A stretch of DNA of 27,786 bases from a virus. The position numbers and the translations under genes are program-made. The notes beneath the pieces are model-generated. The model ran no database searches and was not told where the DNA came from. It saw only the letters and a list, made by a program, of their open reading frames with translations. Numbering within the stretch: the stretch's first letter is position 1; every line of letters starts with the position of its first letter. The stretch lies in IMG/VR virus record IMGVR_UViG_3300036854_000130, positions 1 through 27,786 of that record, one strand, 5' to 3'. Positions 15,688 through 23,217 of the stretch are shown here, in pieces.

Positions 15688-17280
15688 ATGTCCTGGAAGC
15701 TCTGGTCGATCCCGATCCGCATGGAGGGCGGCCCGACCGGCGGCGGCAGCGGCGTGAAGGTGCGCGTCTATGACGACGAGGCGCTCACGATCCTCTCGGC
15801 GCTCAAGGTCAACTCGGCCGGCTCGGTGGCGCAGCAGAACCCGCTCACGCCGAATGCCGGCAAGCAGACCCAGCTGACCGTCGCCGCGCTCGCGGGCGAC
15901 GCCCAGCTGACCGTTGCCGACGTCACGAGCTTCGCGCTCGGCGACCGCATCCGCATCTACGACGGGGTGAACACCCGCAAGCGCTTCATCACCGCGATCA
16001 ACGCCGGTGCCAAGGTCTTCACGCTCGACTCGGCGCTCGGTGTCGGCTTCGCGATCGCCGGCACGAACGTCGGCTGGCAGGGCGACCGCGGCAACGTGAG
16101 CTTCTGGGTCAGCGATGCGCGCGACTACTACGTCGAGGTCGAGGACGTCGGCTCGGGGATGCGCATGTTCGAGCTCGCGATCCCGATCGTCGCACCGGTC
16201 GCGCCGATCACGGTCCAGGACGAGGGCGTCGCGGTGAACACCCGCGGCACGGTCAACTTCATCGGCCCGTCGGTGACCGCGACCGACGACGGCGCGAACG
16301 GGCGGATCAACGTCACGCTCACCGGGCTGCAGGCCGACGGCACGATCGGCGCGCCGTCAATCGGCTTCGCCAGCGACACCGACACCGGCTTCTATCGGGT
16401 CGGCGCGAACGACTTCGCCGCGGTGGCCGCGGGCGTGAAGGTCCTCGAGTTCGTCGGCGCCGCCGGCGGCGTGAACTACCTCGAGGCCGACTCGGCCGTG
16501 ACGGGCGCGAACCCGAGCGTCTTCGCGCGCGGCTCGGACGCGAGCGTCAGCATCACCATCATGGCCAAGGGCGCCAGCGGCTCGGTCAAGATCTTCAGCG
16601 ACCCGGGGAACACCAACGGCGTCGAGGTGCTTGGCGCCGGCGCGTCGACGCCGCCGAAGATCCGTTCCATCGGCGGCGACGCGCACATCGACCTCAAGCT
16701 CGAGGCCAAGGGCCTTGGCGGCGTGATGCTCCCCACGCACACGACGGACTGGATGTACGTGAACGGCGGCACTGGCAGCTTCCAGATCTCGGGCTTCGGC
16801 GGCAGCGCGGCGATCGACATCCTCCTCGCCCCCAAAGGCACCGGGCTGCTGAAGTCGAGCGGCACCGAGGTCGCCACGCGCAGCCGGTCCGCGGCATCCT
16901 GGAGCGACAACACCACGGCGATCGCCGCCGGCGCCACGGTGAGCAAGACCGCCACCGTCGGCGCGCGCCAGATGTGCTCGACCGTCGTGACGAGGACCGC
17001 GGGGCAGGGAGTCGGGGCATTCGCGATCGGCAGTACCGCGACCGTAGATGCGATGAGCTTCGGAACCTCGGCCGGCGTCGGGGCGACCAGCGCCTTCTCG
17101 AATCGCAACTGGAACACGTATGTCGGCGACGACGGAGCGGGGGCGCAGAAATTCGGGGCCGGCGCCGTCGAGCTGCTGGACTTCTACATCAATGGCACCA
17201 GCCTGACCTGGGTCTTCAAGAACATCACTGGCGTCGGCGACACGCTGGATGCCCGCGCCTACGGGCTGGCATGGCTGTAG
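15688..17280 (+). CDS. Tail fibre / receptor-binding-like protein
   Basis: The 530-aa product begins MSWKLWSIPIRMEGGPTGGG and is Gly/Ala/Thr/Val-rich with long beta-repeats, typical of trimeric fibre shafts. Residues about 213-240 read APSIGFASDTDTGFYRVGAN, a motif shared by many phage fibre shafts (P-x-I-x-F-x2-D-x-DTG-x-Y). Shorter related strands follow (DASVSITIMAKGASGSVKIF, DAHIDLKLEAKGLGGVML). The end, DFYINGTSLTWVFKNITGVG, may be the tip domain. It is in the usual place after the tail-tip gene. No enzymatic motif was seen. The start ATG 15688 follows the previous TAG by three bases. Confidence 0.85.
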   Translation: MSWKLWSIPIRMEGGPTGGGSGVKVRVYDDEALTILSALKVNSAGSVAQQNPLTPNAGKQTQLTVAALAGDAQLTVADVTSFALGDRIRIYDGVNTRKRFITAINAGAKVFTLDSALGVGFAIAGTNVGWQGDRGNVSFWVSDARDYYVEVEDVGSGMRMFELAIPIVAPVAPITVQDEGVAVNTRGTVNFIGPSVTATDDGANGRINVTLTGLQADGTIGAPSIGFASDTDTGFYRVGANDFAAVAAGVKVLEFVGAAGGVNYLEADSAVTGANPSVFARGSDASVSITIMAKGASGSVKIFSDPGNTNGVEVLGAGASTPPKIRSIGGDAHIDLKLEAKGLGGVMLPTHTTDWMYVNGGTGSFQISGFGGSAAIDILLAPKGTGLLKSSGTEVATRSRSAASWSDNTTAIAAGATVSKTATVGARQMCSTVVTRTAGQGVGAFAIGSTATVDAMSFGTSAGVGATSAFSNRNWNTYVGDDGAGAQKFGAGAVELLDFYINGTSLTWVFKNITGVGDTLDARAYGLAWL

Positions 17281-17669
17281 CGAGAGTGAGCACCGAGACG
17301 CGGGTGCGCGCGGCGTTCATCAATCGGCTCGGGCTGATCGTCCGCGTCGGACCGAGCGAGCCGGTCTACGACGCGAGCGGGGCGCAGATCGGCATCGCCG
17401 GCGACCTCGGCTTCCGGTTCGGGCCGCAACCCACCCGACCAGACGAGATCGTGATGAGCAAGTGGGTCGACGATCAGGGTGTCCTCACCGTCGTGCGCAT
17501 CCACGCCGCGGATCTCACGACGTTCATCGGCTCTCTGTTCGAGAGCCCGGCGGCGCTCGACGGCGCACCGCCGCTGGTCGAGGACTACATCGCCGCCTGC
17601 AAGGCCGGGGGCGCGGCCGCATTCGCACGCTACGCCGCGAAATTCAAGACCGAGGGCATCCTCGGCTGA
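17271..17669 (+). CDS. Unknown protein downstream of the fibre gene, 132 aa
   Basis: ATG 17271 overlaps the end of the fibre gene by 10 bases; GTG 17286 is an alternative start. The product has beta-like GLIVRVGPSEPVYDASGAQI and VLTVVRIHAADLTTFIGSLF, with a helical Ala-rich end (KAGGAAAFARYAAKFKTEG). Its position directly after a fibre suggests a fibre-associated or tail-tip accessory, but no family is recognised. The product is soluble with no signal or membrane segment. The next gene begins 11 bases after its stop. Confidence 0.7.
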   Translation: MAVARVSTETRVRAAFINRLGLIVRVGPSEPVYDASGAQIGIAGDLGFRFGPQPTRPDEIVMSKWVDDQGVLTVVRIHAADLTTFIGSLFESPAALDGAPPLVEDYIAACKAGGAAAFARYAAKFKTEGILG

Positions 17670-17680
17670 GGAGGGACGAC

Positions 17681-17965
17681 GTGACAGAAGAGAAGATGGT
17701 GAGCGCGACCCCGGTGGACCCGGATGATCGGCGCAAGGACTGGTATTGCCAGGGCTGCGGCGGCCTGCTGGACAAGCGGCTCGAGGGCGATCCGAGCGGA
17801 CAGCTCGCGTGCTCCGACTGCGCGACGTCGCACTGGGCGACGACCCCGCCGAGCGAGAAGCTGCTCGCGGAGCGGCGCGCCGAGCTCGAGCACAACGCCC
17901 GCGCCCGCGCGCTCGCCGATGAGCGGCGCGCCAAAGCGAAGCGCGTCAGCACGGAGCCGGCGTGA
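17681..17965 (+). CDS. Small zinc-ribbon protein, 94 aa
   Basis: GTG 17681 has GAGGAGGG seven bases upstream. The product carries one zinc-ribbon, C23-x2-C26 and C44-x2-C47 (WYCQGCGG...LACSDCATSH), followed by a long Arg/Lys/Ala-rich helix (residues about 57-94). The layout resembles small DNA- or RNA-binding zinc ribbons, though no family is assigned. It is one of several small cysteine-pair proteins in the window and couples by GTGA to the next gene. Confidence 0.75.
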   Translation: MTEEKMVSATPVDPDDRRKDWYCQGCGGLLDKRLEGDPSGQLACSDCATSHWATTPPSEKLLAERRAELEHNARARALADERRAKAKRVSTEPA

Positions 17966-18261
17966 GCGCCGACTTCGACGCCACGGTGGTCCCCGCGGCG
18001 GGCGCGCGGCGGATCGCGGCCGCCTATGCCGCGGTGAGCGAGGCGAACGCCCGCGCGCAGGAGATCGGGCGGGCCGTGCTCGAGGGCATGGGCTTCGACC
18101 TGGACGCCGAGAAGGAGTCGGGCTTCAAGGTCAACGTCATCGCCAAGCCGGATGGCACGATGGTCGCCGTCCGAGCGCCGCTGAGTGCGAAGAGCGCTCC
18201 GGAGCTCGGCGCGGCGGTCGAGTACGAGCACGCGCCGTCACGATCAGCGGCGGGGAACTAA
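17962..18261 (+). CDS. Unknown protein, 99 aa
   Basis: GTG 17962 overlaps the previous stop (GTGA). The product is soluble, with a helical Ala-rich core (AARRIAAAYAAVSEANARAQ-like, residues about 13-40) then DAEKESGFKVNVIAKPDGTM and a short tail ending SAAGN. It uses the same codon style as neighbours. No family is recognised. It is followed by a 93-base gap with no convincing gene or terminator, where only a tiny 11-codon frame at 18323-18358 leads into the next ATG. Confidence 0.65.
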   Translation: MSADFDATVVPAAGARRIAAAYAAVSEANARAQEIGRAVLEGMGFDLDAEKESGFKVNVIAKPDGTMVAVRAPLSAKSAPELGAAVEYEHAPSRSAAGN

Positions 18262-18354
18262 ACGGCCGTGAGGATGGGCTTCGAGCTCCATCGGTCATCC
18301 GGATCCTGCGCGTGATCGCGACATGACGCGCTCCATCCATCGGGCGGTCGTGCG

Positions 18355-18936
18355 ATGAGCGCGGAGCGCATAGCCGAGCTCGACGCGAAGATCGCCGCAA
18401 GCGAGGCCGCGCTGTTGGCGCAGATGAAGATCAGCGCCGACGCATCGGAGACACTGGGCCGCCTTCACGAGCGCGCGATCTCGATTCTCACGTCGCCGCG
18501 TCCGTCAGATCACCAGCCCACGACTGCTGGCGGCTGGACGGTCGAGACACTGAAGCAGCACTTCGATGCGCTGCGGTCTGCCGACTCGCGGTTCCTCGAC
18601 GAGCGGGATCGTCGGTACACGGAGGTGAGCGTCGAGCGTGAGAAGGCGCTGAAGATCAAGGACGAGGCGGACAAGGCCGCGCTCGGCCTGGCGCGCGAGA
18701 TCCAGACCTACAAAGATGAGAAGGCCAACGAGCTGCGCGAGCAGATCGGCAGCGAGCGCGGTCTCTATCCCACGAAGAGCGAGTTGACCTCTGCCATCCG
18801 AGAGCTGCGGACCGAGGTGCAGGGCTGGCTCAGCACCTCGAAGGCCGACAGCCGTTGGACCATCGAGCGCATCCTCCCGATCCTCGTCGCGATCGGCCTT
18901 GTCGCCTTCGATTTCCTCACGAGGAGGGGGCCATGA
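18355..18936 (+). CDS. Coiled-coil protein with C-terminal membrane anchor, 193 aa
   Basis: ATG 18355 starts a product with a helical N-terminus, then DSRFLDERDRRYTEVSVERE and EADKAALGLAREIQTYKDEK, a charged coiled-coil common in uncharacterised phage proteins near lysis genes. The C-terminal hydrophobic helix RILPILVAIGLVAFDFL (about 173-189) ends in RRGP, so it is a tail-anchored membrane protein. Position just upstream of the lysin suggests a lysis-associated role (holin- or XhlA-like accessory), inferred only from context. It ends with ATGA overlapping a start at 18933. Confidence 0.75.
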   Translation: MSAERIAELDAKIAASEAALLAQMKISADASETLGRLHERAISILTSPRPSDHQPTTAGGWTVETLKQHFDALRSADSRFLDERDRRYTEVSVEREKALKIKDEADKAALGLAREIQTYKDEKANELREQIGSERGLYPTKSELTSAIRELRTEVQGWLSTSKADSRWTIERILPILVAIGLVAFDFLTRRGP

Positions 18937-18968
18937 GCCGCGTCTGGGTGTGGCTCGTGATCGTGAGG

Positions 18969-19394
18969 TCAGGCGGCAGCATGCCTCGCGCGGTAGGCGG
19001 CGGTCCGGATGGCATTGCAGCGGCGGCAGTGACGCTCACCGTCGCGGGTGAGATAGGTATTCGCGGGCGTGAAAGCATGGCCTCGTACGCATGTCGTCTT
19101 GGCGGCATTCGCTGCGGCGCGCGTCTCGCCGCGCAAAAGATTGGTTCGTCCCGTGACGGCCTCGAGGTGCCTCGGATTGACACACCGACGGTTTCGGCAG
19201 AGATGGTCGAGCTCAAGCCCCACGGGGATTCGTCCTCGGTGCAGTTCATACGAGACGCGATGGGCCATCAGCTGCGGCGTACCCTTCCGGCCTCCGCTCA
19301 TCACGCCGTAGCCGCGGCATCGGCCACCCGTCCAGATCCAGCAGGTCGGAGTCTTCCGAACGCGCGGCCAGAAACGCTCGGCCACGGTCTTCAT
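18969..19394 (-). CDS. HNH homing-type endonuclease (antisense insertion)
   Basis: The minus-strand 141-aa product is a clear HNH_3-type nuclease: TCWIWTGG at the start, [11 protein letters not shown], then [20 protein letters not shown] with D63-H64, C66, C71, N73 and H76. A C-terminal zinc pair follows (C102...C123-x2-C126). Such genes are free-standing homing nucleases that spread by cutting alleles lacking them. It lies head-on inside the + strand lysis cluster, between the coiled-coil gene and the lysin. Codon choice is looser than in neighbours, supporting transfer. The opposite strand remains open but is not thought to be protein-coding. No intron sequence was identified. Confidence 0.92.
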   Translation of the reverse strand: MKTVAERFWPRVRKTPTCWIWTGGRCRGYGVMSGGRKGTPQLMAHRVSYELHRGRIPVGLELDHLCRNRRCVNPRHLEAVTGRTNLLRGETRAAANAAKTTCVRGHAFTPANTYLTRDGERHCRRCNAIRTAAYRARHAAA

Positions 19395-19414
19395 CAGATC
19401 GGAGGATATGCGAC

Positions 19415-20329
19415 GTGATCTGGGTTTGGATTTGGACCATTGAATCGTGTGAGGGCGGAGACCTTGCGCAGATCGTTGCCAAAGCCAAGCAGCATGGAGT
19501 GGGTTGCATGATCAAGACCCATGACGGGCTTGCCACGTCGGGCGCTTGGGACCGCCGCGGCCGCTCGCGCGAGCTGCTCGCGCGACTGCTGGCCGCCGGG
19601 GTGCCATCGCGTTGTTGGGGATACGCGTATCCGACGGTCGATCTCGCCGGCCAGGCCGAGCTCGCGCTGCGCGCCGGCGTCGACTACATCGCCGACGTCG
19701 AGGTCGAATGGGACGGCCACGTCTCCGAGGCGCGGACCTTCGTCGACGAGCTGCGCGCGCGCCGACTATCGGGGCAGCTCGTCGGTTACGCGCCGCTGCC
19801 GATCGTCTCGTACCACGACGGCGCGGGCCAGTACGAGGAGTTCAACCGCCTGGACGTCGCCTGCCCGCAGGCCTACGCCGGCACCGGCGGCCGCGACGCG
19901 ATCGGCGCGCTCACCTGGACCGCCGCAGAGTGGGAGCGGGCCTTCGCTCGCTGCAACATCGAGCCGGCCGTCTACGCCGCGGACCAGGATCCCGCCGATC
20001 TGCGCGCCGCGATCGCCTTCGTGCGCGCCCAGGTGCGGATCTTCGGCGCCGACGGCGACGTCAGCGTGTGGGACTGGCAGCACATGACCGACGAGCACTG
20101 GGCCGTCATCGACGACTTCACCAAGGAGGACGACATGCTGAGTGACGCGGACAAGACCTGGCTCGAGCAGATGGTCGAGGGAAAGGTGATCGCGGCCCGT
20201 GATCACATCGAGGCGCGGCTCGATGTGCCGCTCGTCCGGCCAGTGTCGGGCACGAGCGCGTCACCGCCGACGCCGGTGATCAGCGGGCCGTCGGCCGCGG
20301 AGCCGCGCGAGCCGCGGGATCCGAGCTGA
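19415..20329 (+). CDS. Putative TIM-barrel lysin (glycoside-hydrolase-like)
   Basis: GTG 19415 lies 10 bases after GGAGG and begins a 304-aa product, [20 protein letters not shown]. It has a barrel-like order: [51 protein letters not shown] (acidic D94, E96, E98), [25 protein letters not shown] and [10 protein letters not shown]. This resembles lysozyme-like or DUF1906-type glycoside hydrolase folds where an acidic pair lies on a beta-strand end. An unstructured Pro-rich tail follows residue about 265. It sits in the lysis region before small membrane proteins. Enzyme class is unproven and peptidoglycan specificity is inferred from context. Confidence 0.75.
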   Translation: MIWVWIWTIESCEGGDLAQIVAKAKQHGVGCMIKTHDGLATSGAWDRRGRSRELLARLLAAGVPSRCWGYAYPTVDLAGQAELALRAGVDYIADVEVEWDGHVSEARTFVDELRARRLSGQLVGYAPLPIVSYHDGAGQYEEFNRLDVACPQAYAGTGGRDAIGALTWTAAEWERAFARCNIEPAVYAADQDPADLRAAIAFVRAQVRIFGADGDVSVWDWQHMTDEHWAVIDDFTKEDDMLSDADKTWLEQMVEGKVIAARDHIEARLDVPLVRPVSGTSASPPTPVISGPSAAEPREPRDPS

Positions 20330-20373
20330 CGTTTTCGCGCGCAACGAAGCGGATCGGAGAAAGGAGGCGCGAC

Positions 20374-20502
20374 ATGGGCCTGCACCAGGTGCTGTTCGTC
20401 CTCGCGGCGGTCTGCTTCGCGCTCGCCACCGTGGGCGTCGGCGGCCGGGTCAACCTCATCGCGCTCGGTCTCTTGGCCTGGCTACTCACGCAAGTCGTGT
20501 AG
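20374..20502 (+). CDS. Small hydrophobic membrane protein, 42 aa (holin-like)
   Basis: AAAGGAGG (starting at 20360) precedes ATG 20374. The 42-aa product is nearly all hydrophobic: VLFVLAAVCFALATVGVGG, one Arg, then LIALGLLAWLLTQVV, so two short helices separated by a polar turn, or one hairpin. Small proteins of this kind recur in phage lysis clusters. It may be a holin or antiholin partner of the next gene; function is inferred from topology and position. It is too short to be picked by length-based searching. Confidence 0.75.
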   Translation: MGLHQVLFVLAAVCFALATVGVGGRVNLIALGLLAWLLTQVV

Positions 20503-20521
20503 AGAAAAGGAGGAAAACCAA

Positions 20522-20890
20522 ATGGATTTCAGCGCACAATTCATCGCCGCCGCGGTCGCCGGCATCGTCTCGCCGTTCGTCCAGGAGATCCTCTTCGGTG
20601 CCAAGATCAGCGGACGGCTCGCCGGCATCGCGACCATCGGGACGACCCTCGTCATCGCCGCACTGGCATCGTGGATGACGGGCGGATTCGGCGCGGCCGC
20701 GGCCGCGCCGGCCTTCAACCTCATCGACCCGAGTGCCTTCTTCGCCTTCTGGTGGAAGCTCTGGCTGCCGGTCTACGCGATCGCGCAGTTCATCTACTCG
20801 ACGACGACGAAGCACCCGCAGACGCCGTCGGCATCGGGCCCGATCCAGAGCGTCGCCGAGAAGGTGCAGCCGATCATCGGCACCGGTTAG
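20522..20890 (+). CDS. Multi-pass membrane protein, 122 aa (holin candidate)
   Basis: AAAAGGAGG starting at 20506 precedes ATG 20522. The product has three likely membrane helices: about residues 7-25 (FIAAAVAGIVSPFVQEILF), 33-58 (IATIGTTLVIAALASWMTGG region) and 73-93 (FFAFWWKLWLPVYAIAQFIY), then a polar tail. The topology and size fit class I holins, which open the inner membrane and release the lysin. It is last in the + strand late operon and is followed by a hairpin at 20894. Holin function is inferred from position next to the lysin. Confidence 0.7.
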   Translation: MDFSAQFIAAAVAGIVSPFVQEILFGAKISGRLAGIATIGTTLVIAALASWMTGGFGAAAAAPAFNLIDPSAFFAFWWKLWLPVYAIAQFIYSTTTKHPQTPSASGPIQSVAEKVQPIIGTG

Positions 20891-20893
20891 TTA

Positions 20894-20923
20894 GGATGGG
20901 CCGCGGGGCGGCGCGGCTCATCC
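20894..20923. terminator. Hairpin between convergent operons
   Basis: Bases 20894-20905 pair with 20912-20923 (12 bp with one G-U pair) around a 6-base loop. It sits between the ends of the + strand late operon (20890) and the - strand repressor operon (20953). A shared bidirectional terminator is the natural reading. No T-run follows on the + strand. Confidence 0.7.
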
Positions 20924-20952
20924 ACTAGCCGAACGTAAGACGACGCCGACTT

Positions 20953-21195
20953 TCATCGCATCATCGCCGCCGCCAGCATCAGAGCCACGAGTGTCGGCAA
21001 CAGACATCCAGTCCCGACCTTCTGGCTGTGCGACACGCCGGTGCCCGGGATCCCAGTGGTCACGCGCGTGCCGCGCTTACCCGCGCTGAGTCGCGCGCCG
21101 CGCCGGCCCACGCTCAGCGACGAGAGGCCCTTCTTGCTGATGTTCAGCGTCAAGCCCTTCGCGAGCCGGATCCGCTTCTGGAAGCGCCAGGGCAT
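20953..21195 (-). CDS. DUF4236-like protein with membrane tail, 80 aa
   Basis: The N-terminal part matches the DUF4236 pattern: RFQKRIRLAKGLTLNISKKG, LSVGRRGARLSAGKRGTRVT and GIPGTG (about 4-57). A hydrophobic C-terminal segment follows (CLLPTLVALMLAAAMM), suggesting membrane anchoring. DUF4236 proteins are widespread in bacteria with unknown role. Its ATG (21195) abuts the stop of the upstream lipoprotein gene, so the two are translated together. It is probably expressed from the repressor operon in the lysogen. Confidence 0.85.
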   Translation of the reverse strand: MPWRFQKRIRLAKGLTLNISKKGLSSLSVGRRGARLSAGKRGTRVTTGIPGTGVSHSQKVGTGCLLPTLVALMLAAAMMR

Positions 21196-21783
21196 CTACT
21201 GCACCGTGAAGAACGCGCGTGCCGAGGCGCGCGCACCGGCCGGCGCCGTGCAGCTCACGTCGACCGGATAGGTACCGAAAGCGGTTTGCCCGCCGACCAT
21301 CCATGTCCAGCTCACTCGGCCGGACGCGTCCGCGTTCTTTGCGCCGAGGCCCTGCGCTGAGCTCGGCCCGCTGTTGTAGGTCACGGTGATCGTGCAAGCG
21401 GATCCGGGCGTCGTCGTCGCATTCGCCGTCGCCATTGAATTCCGGCCGACGGGAGTCGAGACCGTGAGCGAGACCGAATGCGCCGGCGCGGGCTGTGGCG
21501 TCGGCGGCGCCGCGGTCGGCGGCGCCGCGGTCGGAGCGAGCGTCGGCGGAGGGGTCGTCGCCTGGGTCGGTCTCGGCGTTGATGTGGGGAGCGACGTGGA
21601 CGCCGCGACCGCGGCCTGCGAGCTGAGACTGGGGACCGATGTGACGGGCCTCGTCGGAGCGACCGTCGAGCGAGGGCTCGCGGTCGACCGCGCTGCCTCT
21701 GTCGAGTCCGAACACGCCGTCATCGCGGCGATGAGTATGGAACCGCTGATCGCGCACTGAACTAGTCGGCTCGCCTCCCTCAC
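21196..21783 (-). CDS. Predicted lipoprotein with Pro/Thr linker and Ig-like end
   Basis: From GTG 21783 the 195-aa product has a lipoprotein signal peptide: a basic start (MREASRLVQ), a hydrophobic core and lipobox AAMTAC, with Cys as the lipidated residue. Next is a long low-complexity Pro/Thr/Ala linker (about 50-95, several AAPPT repeats), then a beta-rich domain with HSVSLTVSTPVGRNSMATAN and ACTITVTYNSGPSS ending VSCTAPAG, like secreted Ig-like folds. It would sit on the outer face of the cell membrane. In phages, such lipoproteins often block superinfection or change the host surface. No function is proven. The start lacks a strong Shine-Dalgarno. Confidence 0.8.
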   Translation of the reverse strand: MREASRLVQCAISGSILIAAMTACSDSTEAARSTASPRSTVAPTRPVTSVPSLSSQAAVAASTSLPTSTPRPTQATTPPPTLAPTAAPPTAAPPTPQPAPAHSVSLTVSTPVGRNSMATANATTTPGSACTITVTYNSGPSSAQGLGAKNADASGRVSWTWMVGGQTAFGTYPVDVSCTAPAGARASARAFFTVQ

Positions 21784-21806
21784 CCTGCTGCGGCCATGCC
21801 CCTCAA

Positions 21807-22184
21807 TTACCTGGAGGCTCCGGCCGCCCCGGCTTTTGGGCGGTGCTCGTCCGCCGAGGAGATCTCGTCGCGCAGGATCGCCCGCAGATGGCGCTTGAGC
21901 TGGCGATAGCGCTGATCGGGCAGCGCACCGACCGCGAGGTCGACGGCGGCGAGGGGATCGCGCTTCGGCACGGCGCGGAGCACGGCCTCGCAGCGCGCCG
22001 CCCACTCGGCTGCTTTGTCCAGCGCGATCTCCGTCTTGCCTTCCAGGAACAGCCGGATCATCTCCTCGCCGGTCTTCCATCCGAGGGCTCGCCCGAACTC
22101 GCGCCGAGATCCGACGTCGGTGCGCTCGAGGAGCTCGGACAGGTCCGTCCGCAGCTGCGCGAGCTGGTCGTTCCCATTCCCCAC
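21807..22184 (-). CDS. Putative HTH repressor, 125 aa
   Basis: GTG 22184 starts a minus-strand 125-aa product. Residues about 26-68 (SRREFGRALGWKTGEEMIRL then LEGKTEIALDKAAEW) fit an XRE-like helix-turn-helix with helix, turn, recognition helix. The C-terminal part is charged and helical (LPDQRYRQLKRHLRAILRDE). It lies divergently opposite an XRE-type regulator, across a region with operator-like inverted repeats, the arrangement of a lambda-type immunity switch. No clear Shine-Dalgarno is visible, so a leaderless start is possible. The two moron-like genes follow in the same operon. Repressor role is inferred. Confidence 0.6.
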   Translation of the reverse strand: MGNGNDQLAQLRTDLSELLERTDVGSRREFGRALGWKTGEEMIRLFLEGKTEIALDKAAEWAARCEAVLRAVPKRDPLAAVDLAVGALPDQRYRQLKRHLRAILRDEISSADEHRPKAGAAGASR

Positions 22185-22206
22185 TGCGCAGGGCAGTGTC
22201 CCGCTC

Positions 22207-22276
22207 CATTCGGCCTATTGGCTAAAAAGCCGAATGTGACTCTTGACACGCGCGACAGAGCCGAATAGCGTTCGGC
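22207..22276. promoter_or_regulatory. Operator-like inverted repeats in the divergent control region
   Basis: CATTCGGC (22207-22214) is the inverse of GCCGAATG (22229-22236), spaced by 14 bases. A second inverted pair, GCCGAA (22260-22265) and TTCGGC (22271-22276), is separated by TAGCG. The shared GCCGAA half-site occurs four times between two divergent HTH genes and overlaps the -10 of the rightward promoter. A weaker pair, GTGACG/CGTCAC (22294-22319), lies downstream. Confidence 0.8.
22243..22271 (+). promoter_or_regulatory. Probable rightward early promoter
   Basis: A perfect TTGACA (-35, 22243-22248) is followed by 17 bases and TAGCGT (22266-22271, three matches to TATAAT at positions 1, 2 and 6). 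The operator half-sites flank and overlap the -10, so repressor binding would block RNA polymerase. The first downstream gene starts at 22341. Confidence 0.7.
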
Positions 22277-22340
22277 CCGACTCGGTAAGGGCCGTGACGA
22301 AGGCGACACGGTCCGTCACTGATAGAAGGAGACGGACGAC

Positions 22341-22613
22341 TTGGCTCGAGACGCGGAACGCGAGCAGGGGCCGTACGCGAACGAGATCAGCGAGGCCATC
22401 TACCAGGCCCGGATGCTCACGATCGCCGAGCTCGCGCGGCGCACCGGCATCGACCGCCCGCTCCTGTCGCGCATTGTCAACGGCTGGGCCCTTCCCTCTG
22501 CGGAGCAGCTCGATCTGATCGCCACCGAGACAGGCTGGTCGGCCGAGAAGCTCTACCCGCGCGAGCAGTTCCGAGTCGCGATCGAGGCGACGCGCCGCGC
22601 GGAGGTGGCGTGA
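22341..22613 (+). CDS. XRE-family (Cro/CI-like) regulator, 90 aa
   Basis: The TTG start at 22341 follows AGAAGGAGACGGACGAC, with a good Shine-Dalgarno, and no ATG offers a better start. Residues 26-66 form an XRE helix-turn-helix: TIAELARRTGIDRPLLSRIV followed by NGWALPSAEQLDLIATETGW. It is the first gene of the rightward operon behind an operator-controlled promoter, so it probably plays the Cro-like part opposite the minus-strand repressor. It ends with GTGA coupling to the next gene. A role as excisionase or other early regulator is less likely. Confidence 0.85.
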   Translation: MARDAEREQGPYANEISEAIYQARMLTIAELARRTGIDRPLLSRIVNGWALPSAEQLDLIATETGWSAEKLYPREQFRVAIEATRRAEVA

Positions 22614-22885
22614 GCGCAGCGCGCCGTGATCGCCGGCGTGTCCGCGCGGTCGAGCTGTCGATGGAGGCGCAGACCGCGCTCGTCGAGGCGCGCGATCTCG
22701 ATACGCGTGAGGACACCGCACGCGGACGCGCCCGCACCTTCCTGAACGGCGCGCTCGACGCGCTGCGCGCGGAGGAGGCCATCGACGCGCTAGGCGACCA
22801 GCAGCGCGATCGCGCGCTAGAGCTCGTGAACGAGCTCAGCGGGATCCTCGACAGCAGGCGCAAGTCGATCGAGGTGGCCTCGTGA
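22610..22885 (+). CDS. Small helical unknown protein, 91 aa
   Basis: GTG 22610 overlaps the regulator stop and the gene couples again by GTGA to the next. The product is highly charged and helical (RVRAVELSMEAQTALVEARD, RALELVNELSGILDSRRKSI), with no membrane segment or cysteine pairs. No family is recognised. Its position second in the early operon suggests an early phage function, not further definable. Confidence 0.65.
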   Translation: MSAARRDRRRVRAVELSMEAQTALVEARDLDTREDTARGRARTFLNGALDALRAEEAIDALGDQQRDRALELVNELSGILDSRRKSIEVAS

Positions 22886-23163
22886 CGTTCGCGCGCGCGC
22901 TGCCTCGTCTGCGCCCGGGAGCGAAGAGCGAGGTCGATCTTGCCGAGGTGGATCGGCACGAGCGCGCGCTTGAGCGCCTTCGCGATCACGAGGCCGCGAA
23001 CCCGCCGGAGTTCACCACCGTCGCGCACGGCCGCGTCGATCCGTTCGGTCGCAGCAACGGCCGGCGCGCGTGGGAGCGGATCTCGCCGGCGGTCGAGATC
23101 CACCGGTGGCAGCTGCCGAAGTTCGTCCAGCGTCGCGCGGCCGACAAGGGCATCGCGATCTAG
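22882..23163 (+). CDS. Small basic unknown protein, 93 aa
   Basis: GTG 22882 overlaps the previous stop. The product begins MTFARALPRLRPGAKSEVDL and includes EFTTVAHGRVDPFGRSNGRR and VEIHRWQLPKFVQRRAADKG. Its basic character suggests nucleic-acid binding, but no motif is present. It follows the early-operon coupling pattern, then a 54-base gap precedes the next gene. No family recognised. Confidence 0.65.
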   Translation: MTFARALPRLRPGAKSEVDLAEVDRHERALERLRDHEAANPPEFTTVAHGRVDPFGRSNGRRAWERISPAVEIHRWQLPKFVQRRAADKGIAI

Positions 23164-23217
23164 CAAGTCTGCCGGCGCGCGGCGCCGGTCGCGGGTAACG
23201 GAATGGGGGAATTGAAG

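Noticed and set aside
18323-18358. 11-codon frame ending in ATGA overlap before the coiled-coil gene
   Set aside because: Too short, no Shine-Dalgarno, could occur by chance; mentioned only as a possible leader peptide.
18933-19418. 161-codon + strand frame across the HNH gene as a protein gene
   Set aside because: The minus-strand HNH is unmistakable; the + frame shows no domain after its first 11 residues. Retained as a finding about coupling, not as a gene.
21386-21760. 124-codon + strand frame over the lipoprotein gene
   Set aside because: Gly/Val repeats reflect the antisense of the Pro/Thr linker. The minus strand has a lipoprotein signal and domain.
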